A DNA stretch of 64,000 nucleotides from Verrucomicrobiia bacterium (GTDB lineage Bacteria > Verrucomicrobiota > Verrucomicrobiia > Limisphaerales > DASXHY01). This document shows, piece after piece, positions 44,801-52,252 of the stretch. Both the position numbers and the translations under genes were made by a program. The notes under the pieces are model-generated. The model was not told the origin of the DNA, searched no databases, and worked only from the letters and a program-made list of their open reading frames with translations. The DNA lies in NCBI GenBank assembly GCA_035629175.1, contig DASPIL010000103.1:144755-208754 (forward strand), given 5' to 3'. The number at the start of each line of letters is the position of its first letter. Positions within the stretch are counted from its first letter, which is position 1.

Positions 44801-45568
44801 TCAGGGAAGTGCTTGGATGGAAGGTGCTGAGGGACGCCATTCGAAGATCAATGTCCCGGGCATCATCGCGTGCTCCACGCGGTTTGAGCGCGCAGGTCCG
44901 ATGGGCGGCAACGGCTCGAACAATAGCGACTGCGCCAAACGGACTGCCAGCAGATCATTGGTGGAACCTGATGCCGCCGAAACGATGGAGGAGAATACAA
45001 ATCCGTGGGGATCCACCAGCACGTCGACGACTGTATTTGTAAAGGCGTCCGTAACAGGGGGGAGTGGCCCCGGATTCAACAGTGTTCTTCCCGCAAGCGG
45101 GCCTTCGATGCGCAGGGTCGAACGCAGGGCAACAGGCGGCGGCGTGGGGATTCGCGGATGGGTCACCACGGGTTCCGGCAACATAACGGAGGCCATTGCG
45201 CTGAATTCACCCTCGGAAGCATAACGACGGAGGCCATTCACAAGGGCTTGGAACTCGAGAGGCGAACGCAGCGGTTCGGTCCAGCCGGGTGGCTGAAAAC
45301 GAATGGCGGGCATGAGCATCCACGCGGGACCTGAGAAGCCACGGGGGCTGGGCAGCACGAACAATGTTGGATCCTGAAGGGCGGCCCATTCCGCGGGAAT
45401 CGCCATTTCAAGTTTGTAGGTTGCCGATCGGGCGAGGGGGGCATGCGGAATGGGGCGTCGATTGGCGGAAAGGAAAATGATTGCGAGATGCAGCGCAAAA
45501 ACCAGGAGCACAAGTGCCCAGAATCTCCCCGTGAATGCTCTGGTTCGCACCCGCGCCGCCGCATTCAT
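44801..45568 (-). CDS. TonB-like energy-transducer protein
   Basis: 255 aa: a short basic N-terminus and one transmembrane helix (WALVLLVFALHLAIIFL) containing the His that TonB proteins use to couple to ExbBD, a Pro-rich middle (PRIPTPPPVALRS), and a C-terminal domain (FTNTVVDVLVDPHGFVFSSI ... AVRLAQSLLFEPLPP) with the beta-strand pattern of TonB_C. Sequence similarity to canonical TonB is weak, so the call rests on the architecture and on being directly downstream of, and 4 bp overlapping, exbD. It would carry proton-motive energy to outer-membrane receptors, none of which is encoded in the window. Confidence 0.65.
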   Translation of the reverse strand: MNAAARVRTRAFTGRFWALVLLVFALHLAIIFLSANRRPIPHAPLARSATYKLEMAIPAEWAALQDPTLFVLPSPRGFSGPAWMLMPAIRFQPPGWTEPLRSPLEFQALVNGLRRYASEGEFSAMASVMLPEPVVTHPRIPTPPPVALRSTLRIEGPLAGRTLLNPGPLPPVTDAFTNTVVDVLVDPHGFVFSSIVSAASGSTNDLLAVRLAQSLLFEPLPPIGPARSNRVEHAMMPGTLIFEWRPSAPSIQALP

Positions 45569-45969
45569 GGCCGGGGCAGCGTTGCCAGGAGGAGTTCACT
45601 GATCCCGGCCTGGCGTGCTATGGATGCCAGTTGATCGAGGCTTTCACGGCGGGCGTTCTTATCCGCATGCACCACGAGCGTCGGTGCTCGCGGACTTGCC
45701 TTGACCGCCGCGTCCAGCCGCGTGGCGAGCTCCTCCGCATCGGTCAGCTGGTTGCGAAAATAAAAGCGTCCTCCCGCATCCACCGCCACGGCCAGGGTTG
45801 GGCCTTCCACGCCTTGGAATCCGGCGCCTGAGGGAAGCTGAATGCGGACGCCGGGGGTGTAGACCAGCGAGCCGAGCAACACGAACAATACGAGCAAAAA
45901 GAAGACTGAAATAAAAGGGGCGGCGTCGAGTTGGCCCCTGAAAATCCGTGCGTTTCGAGGAAACTTCAT
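45565..45969 (-). CDS. exbD: ExbD/TolR biopolymer transport protein
   Basis: 134 aa of the ExbD/TolR family: a cytoplasmic start, one transmembrane helix with the essential Asp at its beginning (Asp15 in GQLDAAPFISVFFLLVLFVL), and a periplasmic domain (GPTLAVAVDAGGRFYFRNQ, APTLVVHADKNARRESLDQL). The Asp carries protons in the ExbB-ExbD motor. It overlaps exbB by 4 bp (ATGA) and the TonB-like gene by 4 bp, so the three are translated from one message. ExbD versus TolR cannot be separated by sequence; the neighbouring TonB-like gene favours ExbD. Confidence 0.88.
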   Translation of the reverse strand: MKFPRNARIFRGQLDAAPFISVFFLLVLFVLLGSLVYTPGVRIQLPSGAGFQGVEGPTLAVAVDAGGRFYFRNQLTDAEELATRLDAAVKASPRAPTLVVHADKNARRESLDQLASIARQAGISELLLATLPRP

Positions 45970-46610
45970 GGCGCGGGGGGTGGCGGGTTGGAGGAGATCC
46001 CTGCCGTCACGATGTGCACGATTTCCGTTGCGGCCCGTTCCATGTCCAGAACGATCGAGTTTACGCGGCTGACGAGGTAATTGTAGCCGGCATGGGCGGG
46101 GATTGCGACTGCGAGGCCCGCTCCGGAACAGATCAATGCCTTCCAGACGCCGCCAGCCAGGTCCCCGATGTGAGCCATCACGCCCTGGTTTTGCAGATGC
46201 TCAAAAACATTCATCAATCCAACCACAGTCCCTACGAGACCGAGCAACGGCGCAATTTGCGCAATGGTTGCCAGCAGGTTGAGTTTTTCCTCGAGCCGGG
46301 GAACCTCCGCCAATCCTGCCTCCTCCAAGGCTTCCGCAATGCGCTCGCGCCCATGGTCGCGATTCAAGATGGCTGTCTTGACGAGCCGTGCAACCGGACC
46401 CGGCGTCGCATCGCAAATGGAGATGGCTTCCACGACATTATCGCGGCGCAGCACGTTGCGAACGCCATTGAGAAACTCGGTCGAGTTGATCTGGGCGCGG
46501 TGATAGTGGAGGAATCGCTCGATGAACACCACCACGGCGACGGCGCTGACCAGCAGGATGAACCAAAAAACGGTCCCGCCGTTTCGCAGGATGTCCGGCA
46601 AAGTTGACAT
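45966..46610 (-). CDS. exbB: ExbB/TolQ/MotA proton channel family protein
   Basis: 214 aa with the three-helix layout of ExbB: helix 1 near residues 12-31 (TVFWFILLVSAVAVVVFIER), a long cytoplasmic loop (about residues 35-105), then two helices with the signature LLATIAQIAPLLGLVGTVVGLM and the Gly/Ala-rich GAGLAVAIPAHAGYNYL. It forms the pentameric proton channel around ExbD. First gene of the minus-strand operon. Upstream (46611-46877) there is no other gene, so the operon promoter should lie there, divergent from the glycosyltransferase gene. Confidence 0.9.
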   Translation of the reverse strand: MSTLPDILRNGGTVFWFILLVSAVAVVVFIERFLHYHRAQINSTEFLNGVRNVLRRDNVVEAISICDATPGPVARLVKTAILNRDHGRERIAEALEEAGLAEVPRLEEKLNLLATIAQIAPLLGLVGTVVGLMNVFEHLQNQGVMAHIGDLAGGVWKALICSGAGLAVAIPAHAGYNYLVSRVNSIVLDMERAATEIVHIVTAGISSNPPPPAP

Positions 46611-46877
46611 GCCCCTTTATAACGATTGCCATCACCCTGTTCCAAGGCGAAACGTGGAATGGAATAAGTGCTTGCCTCGCTCTTTGGTCACCTGCTAAAC
46701 CGGTTCGGCACTAAGGATGGAGTTCAGATGCGCTGATACTGGATTTGGCATGACGTGCGACGGCCCGCAAATAAGGACCCGGATTCGCAGAGGGTCGCGC
46801 GTGCCTGAAACTGTTGGCGTCGCTGGCCGACCTGTCGCAGCCCGCCGGGGTTGCAGTGTCCGGGGGAATGCTTGGGT

Positions 46878-47738
46878 ATGGTAGCGCGCACGAGCTGCTC
46901 AATCGGTTTGATCGTCAACACGTACAATCAACCCGATTACCTTCAGAGAGTGCTTCGCTCGATTTCCGCACAGGCAGTCCTGCCCGATGAGGTGCTGATT
47001 GCGGACGACGGTTCCAAGGAAAAAACCCGCGAGGTGATTGATGCCTGGAAAGCCGCGAACCGCGTTGCGTGCCGCCACATGTGGCAGCCGGATGAGGGAT
47101 TTCAGCGAGCGCGGATCCTCAACGAAAGCATCGCCCACGCAACGGCGGATTACCTGGTTTTTCTGGATGGAGACACCGTTGCCCATCCCGACTTCATTCG
47201 TGACCATCGCGACGCCGCGCGGCTCGGGCACTTCGTCCAGGGGCATCGATGCTTCGTCGAGAGGCGGGCGGCCGACCAGTTCGGGCAGAACGATTTCCGC
47301 CGCGACCGCCTTGCAGCTTTCGTTCGCGGGCAGATTTCCGGATTGCGCAATGCATTCCGCTGGCCGCGCCCTCTGCTGCGGGTGCGCAACGATGTGAAAG
47401 GCGTTCGCGGTTGCAATCTGGCAATCTGGCACCGCGATCTGGTGGCGGTGAACGGATATAACGAGGCGTTCGTTGGATGGGGCCGGGAGGACACAGAACT
47501 AACCGTGCGCCTTTTGAATCGCGGCCTGAATCGCGTCGACCTGCGCGGTCGCGCCCTTTGTTTTCATTTGTGGCATCCCCCGGCAAACCGCTCCCAGCTC
47601 AGCCGCAATGATTGCCTGCTCGCTCAAGCCAAAGCCGAGCGCGCCAAATGGTGCCCCCGCGGCCTGGATCAGCATTCCGCCGGAGCGGAGTTGATGAATT
47701 CGCTCCGATCCGCTGCGCTTGCAGTCGGGACGAAGTAA
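46878..47738 (+). CDS. Family 2 glycosyltransferase (chain-elongating type)
   Basis: About 286 aa. The ATG at 46878 is preferred over the TTG at 46851 because the GT-A fold begins at once (CSIGLIVNTYNQPDYLQRVL) and GGGGGA lies upstream. The nucleotide-sugar motif is ADYLVFLDGDTVAHPDF (DGD as the DxD metal site). The C-terminal half has GVRGCNLAIWHRD ... NGYNEAFVGWGREDTEL, typical of the galactosyltransferase-associated 7C segment seen in LPS and capsule enzymes. Its closest relative in the window is the minus-strand gene at 48608-49450, with which it shares nearly every motif. Predicted to add a sugar in surface polysaccharide or glycoprotein synthesis in the cytoplasm; donor and acceptor unknown. 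Confidence 0.85.
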   Translation: MVARTSCSIGLIVNTYNQPDYLQRVLRSISAQAVLPDEVLIADDGSKEKTREVIDAWKAANRVACRHMWQPDEGFQRARILNESIAHATADYLVFLDGDTVAHPDFIRDHRDAARLGHFVQGHRCFVERRAADQFGQNDFRRDRLAAFVRGQISGLRNAFRWPRPLLRVRNDVKGVRGCNLAIWHRDLVAVNGYNEAFVGWGREDTELTVRLLNRGLNRVDLRGRALCFHLWHPPANRSQLSRNDCLLAQAKAERAKWCPRGLDQHSAGAELMNSLRSAALAVGTK

Positions 47739-47771
47739 GCCTCGGTGGAATCCAAAGGCCGAGTTTCAAGC

Positions 47772-48632
47772 ATGATTCATATCGCCACCGTTCATTTCAA
47801 AAGCGACCGCTGGATTTCAACCCAGCAGGAGTTTTTGCGTAAAAACATTGAGGGGCCTCATCGCATCTACGCCTGGCTGAACGACATTCCCAACGCGCGC
47901 ACGGACGGATTCCATTACTGCTGCCAGGAAGCCGTCACCCCGCACGCCATCAAGCTCAACCTGCTTGGCGACATGATGTGTTTTGCGGCGGAGGACGATG
48001 ACATTCTGATATTTATTGATGGTGACGCTTTTCCGATTGCGCCGATCGAGCCGTTGTTGCGAGCCCAATTGCCGAAGCACAAGCTCGTCGCGGTTCAGCG
48101 GCTTGAGAACAATGGAGATCTGCAACCGCACCCCTGCTTCTGTGCAACGACTGCGCGGTTCTGGCGGGAAATCCAGGGCGACTGGAAGGCCGGTTACCAA
48201 TGGCAGACCGCCACTGGCAGGATGGAAACTGATGTCGGCGGAAACCTGCTGAAGATCCTGCGCGGTCGCAACGTCGACTGGCTGCCGCTCCTTCGAAGTC
48301 ACGATGCCACGCATCATCCCGTGTTGTTTGGGATTTACGCGGGCCTGGTTTATCACCACGGCGCGGGCTTTCGCGAAGCGGTTACGCGGTTCGACATGGT
48401 CCACGCAAAACTGAACATCTTCGACCGCCTCCTCGGTGTGTTTCCCTCGCGCCAACGACGCATCAAACGACGCAAGCTTGGCGCGGAGAATAAAATCTGG
48501 AGTGAACAGGTGTTTGCTGAAATCCACGCAAACCCGCGTTATTTCGAAGAACGCCTTACGCCGCAACATGCGCACAAAGGCGAACTGGTCACCCGTGCTG
48601 CAGCCGCTCAGGCGGGGTTGGTCATGTGCTGA
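47772..48632 (+). CDS. Glycosyltransferase-like protein (DxD motif, GT-A fold)
   Basis: 286 aa from the ATG at 47772; the earlier GTG at 47745 adds residues with no conserved pattern. A DxD-type metal/nucleotide-sugar site is present in DDILIFIDGDAFPIAPIEPL, followed by AVQRLENNGDLQPHPCFCAT and TDVGGNLLKIL, as in nucleotide-diphospho-sugar transferases acting on glycans. No transmembrane segment, so cytosolic. It follows the GT2 gene by 33 bp and overlaps the oppositely oriented GT2 gene by 25 bp at its 3' end. Linkage and substrate are unknown; the sulfotransferases close by suggest the product is a sulfated surface glycan. Confidence 0.75.
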   Translation: MIHIATVHFKSDRWISTQQEFLRKNIEGPHRIYAWLNDIPNARTDGFHYCCQEAVTPHAIKLNLLGDMMCFAAEDDDILIFIDGDAFPIAPIEPLLRAQLPKHKLVAVQRLENNGDLQPHPCFCATTARFWREIQGDWKAGYQWQTATGRMETDVGGNLLKILRGRNVDWLPLLRSHDATHHPVLFGIYAGLVYHHGAGFREAVTRFDMVHAKLNIFDRLLGVFPSRQRRIKRRKLGAENKIWSEQVFAEIHANPRYFEERLTPQHAHKGELVTRAAAAQAGLVMC

Positions 48633-49450
48633 TCCAATCCCATCCGGCAGCGGGTGCGCTGCGAAGCTATCGCTTCATCCAGCATGCGTATGTTTTGATC
48701 GAGCCCTGATCGATCGGCGGGCGGATGCCATAAATGATAACAGACAGCACGCCCGCGAACGTCCAGCCAGTGGACTCCGGAATTCATCAGCCGCAGCGCG
48801 AGTTCGGAATCTTCCCGGCCCCAGCCGACAAATTCCTCGTTGTAGCCGTTCACCCGAATCAGGTCCTCGCGCCAGATTGCAAGATTGCAGCCGCGCACGC
48901 CTCGAAGATCAGCCCGGCGTTTGGAGAATGGGAAGGGCCAGCGAAACACGTGCTTCCAGCCCTGCAGCTGGCCTGAAATCCAGGCGCGCATGCGATCGGC
49001 CGGGAAGTTGCCGAGGCCGAAATAGCGGGAGGCCTTCTCGCTGACAAATGCCCGGTGCGCCTGCACGTAAAACCCGCGGCGGGCGAGCGATCGGTGATCC
49101 CGCAGAAACTTCGGATGGGGAACAGAGTCTCCATCCAGGAATATCAGGTAATCATTCTTCGCCTGCACAATCGCCGAGTTCAAAATGCGGGAGCGGCGAA
49201 ATCCTCCGTGCTCCTGCCAGACGTGGACGGCGCGCATCGGGCCGGGCTGCTTCCAACCCTCGAAAACGTCGCGCGTTTCCGCACCCGAACCATCGTCCGC
49301 AAGCAAGAGTTCGTCGCCGGCGGCAAACTGTCGATCCAGGGCGCGCAGGACGCGTCGGAGATATTCGGGCTGGTTGTAGGTGTTCACCACCACCGACAAA
49401 CTCGGCGTGTTCGATTTGCTATTGGGTAATTGATTGAACGGGGAACTCAT
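48608..49450 (-). CDS. Family 2 glycosyltransferase, paralogue of 46878-47738
   Basis: 280 aa. The GT-A start is LSVVVNTYNQPEYLRRVLRAL, the DxD site is DYLIFLDGDSVPHPKFLRDH, and the 7C-type segment is GVRGCNLAIWREDLIRVNGYNEEFVGWGREDSEL. Block-by-block similarity to the plus-strand GT2 gene shows a duplication followed by inversion or opposite insertion. The C-terminus ends HMTNPA, 25 bp inside the convergent neighbour. It is the third gene of a minus-strand group: its start overlaps the stop of the upstream sulfotransferase by 4 bp (ATGA), so the two are translationally coupled. Confidence 0.85.
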   Translation of the reverse strand: MSSPFNQLPNSKSNTPSLSVVVNTYNQPEYLRRVLRALDRQFAAGDELLLADDGSGAETRDVFEGWKQPGPMRAVHVWQEHGGFRRSRILNSAIVQAKNDYLIFLDGDSVPHPKFLRDHRSLARRGFYVQAHRAFVSEKASRYFGLGNFPADRMRAWISGQLQGWKHVFRWPFPFSKRRADLRGVRGCNLAIWREDLIRVNGYNEEFVGWGREDSELALRLMNSGVHWLDVRGRAVCYHLWHPPADRSGLDQNIRMLDEAIASQRTRCRMGLDQHMTNPA

Positions 49451-50262
49451 CGGCGTTTGCCCGCGTCCCGCCTGGCCAGCATGGCTGGAAGCGTGGAGTT
49501 GTCGAACGTGTATCCGAGCACGGCGAGATCATCCTGGTACACGCGCGCGACGATGGCTCGTGTTTCATTGGAATAGCAATCCGCGAAATTCTTGTCGCGG
49601 GACGCCGTGCGATTGAGGTTTTGCAGGCTGGCCTGTAACTGAAGCCGGCTTCGAACGATCTCAAAATCGGCGGCGAGGTTCTCGAAGAATCCAATGAAGT
49701 CGACGCCGGGCAACCCCGGCCTGAGACAGATGAAACTGGTCTGCGGACGGAAATGCGGGAACTTCAGAATCTCCCTGCGCGTAATTCCATTCCTGACGAA
49801 GGAATCAAACGTGTCATGCTGTTGCAGATGCCGTTGCGACCATGCCTTGTCGGAGGCAGTGATGCCGCCGTTCTTCAGGAAAAAATACGCGGAGACAAGG
49901 CGGTCCCATGGATTTCGAACGAACGTGAACTTGAAGTAGCTGGCGAACTCAGCGGGCGAAAACATGATCTGATACTTCCGCAGCGACTGATGCGCGCCTG
50001 CAAGGTTGCCGAACAGGCTTTTGCTGATCGATATCCCCGCGCATTTGGGCACGTGCACGAAGATGCATCGATGCTCATCAAACGGGCGGCACGAATAGTC
50101 ATCGCTGCCGGGCAGGCGCTGGGCCTGGACGCTGGCAAATTTTTCAGGGCGCATGGTCCGCGCAAACCATCGACGCAGAGCGTGGGGGATCCTTTCTGCG
50201 GCAGGATACGGACGTTGGACCAACTGCGGAGGAATGCCAGGCGATGAAAAGAGGTCCTGCAT
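49447..50262 (-). CDS. Sulfotransferase family 2-like protein
   Basis: 271 aa. The PAPS 5'-phosphosulfate loop is IFVHVPKCAGISISKSLF (about residues 68-84), and the 3'-phosphate site is FTFVRNPWDRLVSAYFF (about 113-128). Both are hallmarks of carbohydrate sulfotransferases of the Sulfotransfer_2 group (chondroitin/heparan type). There is no signal peptide or transmembrane segment, unlike eukaryotic Golgi enzymes, so it acts in the cytoplasm on activated or lipid-linked sugars. It is coupled by a 4-bp overlap to the downstream GT2 gene and lies 9 bp from the upstream sulfotransferase. Confidence 0.85.
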   Translation of the reverse strand: MQDLFSSPGIPPQLVQRPYPAAERIPHALRRWFARTMRPEKFASVQAQRLPGSDDYSCRPFDEHRCIFVHVPKCAGISISKSLFGNLAGAHQSLRKYQIMFSPAEFASYFKFTFVRNPWDRLVSAYFFLKNGGITASDKAWSQRHLQQHDTFDSFVRNGITRREILKFPHFRPQTSFICLRPGLPGVDFIGFFENLAADFEIVRSRLQLQASLQNLNRTASRDKNFADCYSNETRAIVARVYQDDLAVLGYTFDNSTLPAMLARRDAGKRR

Positions 50263-50271
50263 CGCGGGCGG

Positions 50272-51081
50272 TCAGCAATACCCCAGTTTCTGCATCCAGG
50301 CATTTTGACGCGCATAGTCAACGAGATCCTCGTGCTCGCCCGACTTGAATCGTGAGACGCGGGTGGGATCGGCCTTCGCCGCGATCTTTTCGCGCAGCGG
50401 CAGCCCGGTGAACGCCTCCAGGCTCGCAACCTGTTCCGCGTCGCAACCCACAAGTTTTTCGTAGTGCAACGTCAGCATCTGACCAGCGAGGCTCGGCACA
50501 AACGAGAACGCCTGCGCGACGTATTTTTCCCAGAGATCAAGTCCTGCCGTCTTTCGCTCCAGAAATTCCGAGTAGCAGCGGCCGCCCTTGCCGATCTTTT
50601 TGTTTCGATGATACAGGCTGAGCGCCACGTCGATTCCGTTGCGATAGATGTGGATCACCTTTGCCTTGGGAAAAATGGCGAGCCATTGCGCAAGGGTGAA
50701 CGTCGTGCGCGGATCCTTCCAGCCCCACGGGCGCCCGCCGAGCAACTGCATGAGCCGGATGGGATGGTAGTGGGCCTTGATGTAACGCCGCATCACGCCG
50801 TAATCGGAAACTTTGAGACGCCCGCGTGTGGGAACCCCTGGTTTGTCCCAGCTGAATCCGTTCTCGTTGAGCAGCCGGATGTTGAGCTCCTGAAAAAAGA
50901 ACGACTCCTTGTTTTTATAGACGTCAGTGCCCATGAAGATTCCGGAATCATGCAGCAGTTCCGAGAGCATTGAAGTTCCCGATCGGTGCATCCCAATCAG
51001 GATGTAGGGTTGGCTAAACAGGTTGTAAATCACTTTGAATCCGCTCCAGCGCCGCGCAATCAAGCCGCCGTTCACCGGCAA
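50272..51081 (-). CDS. Sulfotransferase (PAPS-dependent)
   Basis: 269 aa. The PAPS loop reads YILIGMHRSGTSMLSELL (about residues 26-42), and the family 3'-phosphate region is VIHIYRNGIDVALSLYHRNK. GWKDPRTTF is another conserved block of bacterial Sulfotransfer_3 enzymes. Sequence-wise it is a different branch from its downstream neighbour, so the two probably sulfate different positions. First gene of the minus-strand sulfotransferase-sulfotransferase-GT2 operon; the promoter should lie in the 184-bp gap before the M48 gene. No membrane segment. An alternative start may exist downstream of residue 1, but the loop position fits the ATG at 51081. Confidence 0.85.
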   Translation of the reverse strand: MPVNGGLIARRWSGFKVIYNLFSQPYILIGMHRSGTSMLSELLHDSGIFMGTDVYKNKESFFFQELNIRLLNENGFSWDKPGVPTRGRLKVSDYGVMRRYIKAHYHPIRLMQLLGGRPWGWKDPRTTFTLAQWLAIFPKAKVIHIYRNGIDVALSLYHRNKKIGKGGRCYSEFLERKTAGLDLWEKYVAQAFSFVPSLAGQMLTLHYEKLVGCDAEQVASLEAFTGLPLREKIAAKADPTRVSRFKSGEHEDLVDYARQNAWMQKLGYC

Positions 51082-51265
51082 ACCAGCAGTGGTTCGCGAT
51101 GATCAATTGTTGGTTTCATTCCGCTGCATTGCAGAACAAGTGCGCGAGAAACGGCCTGCAAACTAACAATCACAGTGTTGTGCTGCAAGTCCAGCCAGCG
51201 CCCGTTGAATGTGACCACCTGAATCCAGGAGCGTATCCATTGTGCCCGGCGCAATTGACGCTGCG

Positions 51266-52081
51266 TCACCGAATCGCGCTCTTCCGAAATTCCGCCTCCG
51301 CCTTGGGCATCAACTTGCGCAGCTGTTCGATGCGCACTTCGTCGACCGGATGCGTTGAAAGGAAACGGCCGAGAAAGGAATCGCCGCCGCCGCCCTGTTG
51401 TTTGTTGAATTCGGAAAAGCGCTGCCAGAAATGGATGGATTCCTTCGGATCATATCCCGCCCGGGCCATGTACATAAGGCCGATGTGATCGGCTTCAGAT
51501 TCCTGCGCGCGGCTGTGCGGCAATTCGCGTCCCACCTTTGCGCCTGCACCATAGGCAAGCATCGTGATCTGCTGCCAGCGCGGATCGGCCATCGACATGC
51601 CGGCCCCAAGCAGCTGGCCGCCCGTCTGCATGACCATTGCTTCGCTCATCCGCTCCGCGCCGTGGCGCGCAACAGCGTGGGCGACCTCGTGGCCGATGAC
51701 CGTGGCCAGCCCCGCCTCGTCTTTGGTAATCGGAAGAATGCCCGTGTAAACCCCTACCTTGCCGCCAGGCAGGCAGAACGCGTTAGCCTCCTTGCTGTCG
51801 AACACGACAAATTCCCACTGCGCGTCGGGCATGTCCTTGCCGGCAACGTCGGCGATGCGTTTGCCGACGCGCTGCACAAGGGCATTGATGGCAGCGTCCC
51901 GGCTGACGGGTGTTTCCTGTTTTAGTTGATCGAAGCTGCTCAGCCCGAGCTGCATTTCCTGCGAGGCGGATACAAGGTTCAGCTGGCTTCGCCCGGTCAA
52001 CGGCACGGTGGAGCAGCCGCTTCCAAAGAGCGTGAGAAGTGCCGCGCCGGCACAAACGCAAAGTGTTGTCGCAAGTTTCAT
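51266..52081 (-). CDS. M48-family metalloprotease lipoprotein (LoiP/BepA-like)
   Basis: 271 aa. Lipoprotein signal with lipobox FGSGC (Cys23). The zinc site is HEVAH at residues 131-135, with the third ligand in ESEAD (Glu196), as in M48 peptidases. AFCLPGGKVGVYTGIL precedes it, a block typical of periplasmic LoiP/BepA/YcaL-type proteases, which cleave misassembled outer-membrane proteins. The closing STHPVDEVRIEQL segment is also characteristic. Anchored in the outer or inner membrane facing the periplasm. Divergent from the GH15 gene with about 170 bp between the two starts, where both promoters must lie. Confidence 0.9.
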   Translation of the reverse strand: MKLATTLCVCAGAALLTLFGSGCSTVPLTGRSQLNLVSASQEMQLGLSSFDQLKQETPVSRDAAINALVQRVGKRIADVAGKDMPDAQWEFVVFDSKEANAFCLPGGKVGVYTGILPITKDEAGLATVIGHEVAHAVARHGAERMSEAMVMQTGGQLLGAGMSMADPRWQQITMLAYGAGAKVGRELPHSRAQESEADHIGLMYMARAGYDPKESIHFWQRFSEFNKQQGGGGDSFLGRFLSTHPVDEVRIEQLRKLMPKAEAEFRKSAIR

Positions 52082-52252
52082 GGTTTTCCTTTCTGGCCTA
52101 CAAAACCACAGTTCGCCCGAATATCAATTCAGAACATTCCCCGGCAGCGCCTGAGAATGCGCATGGAGAACAGACCTCATCGACATTCCTGCCTGGGGCG
52201 CGAGAATCGTGGAGCCGCAGTCCCGCAGATTCACCCGGCGCGAAAGACCATT
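52082..52252. other. Divergent intergenic region between the M48 protease and GH15 genes
   Basis: 171 bp between two start codons on opposite strands. Both genes' promoters are expected here. No convincing -35/-10 pair or dyad operator is evident by eye. An open frame extending the GH15 gene upstream to 51926 is fortuitous, because it overlaps the M48 coding region and carries no GH15 homology. Confidence 0.4.

Noticed and set aside
51926..52252. 109-codon N-terminal extension of the GH15 gene
   Set aside because: It overlaps the M48 coding region on the other strand and carries no GH15 similarity; homology begins at the ATG at 52253.
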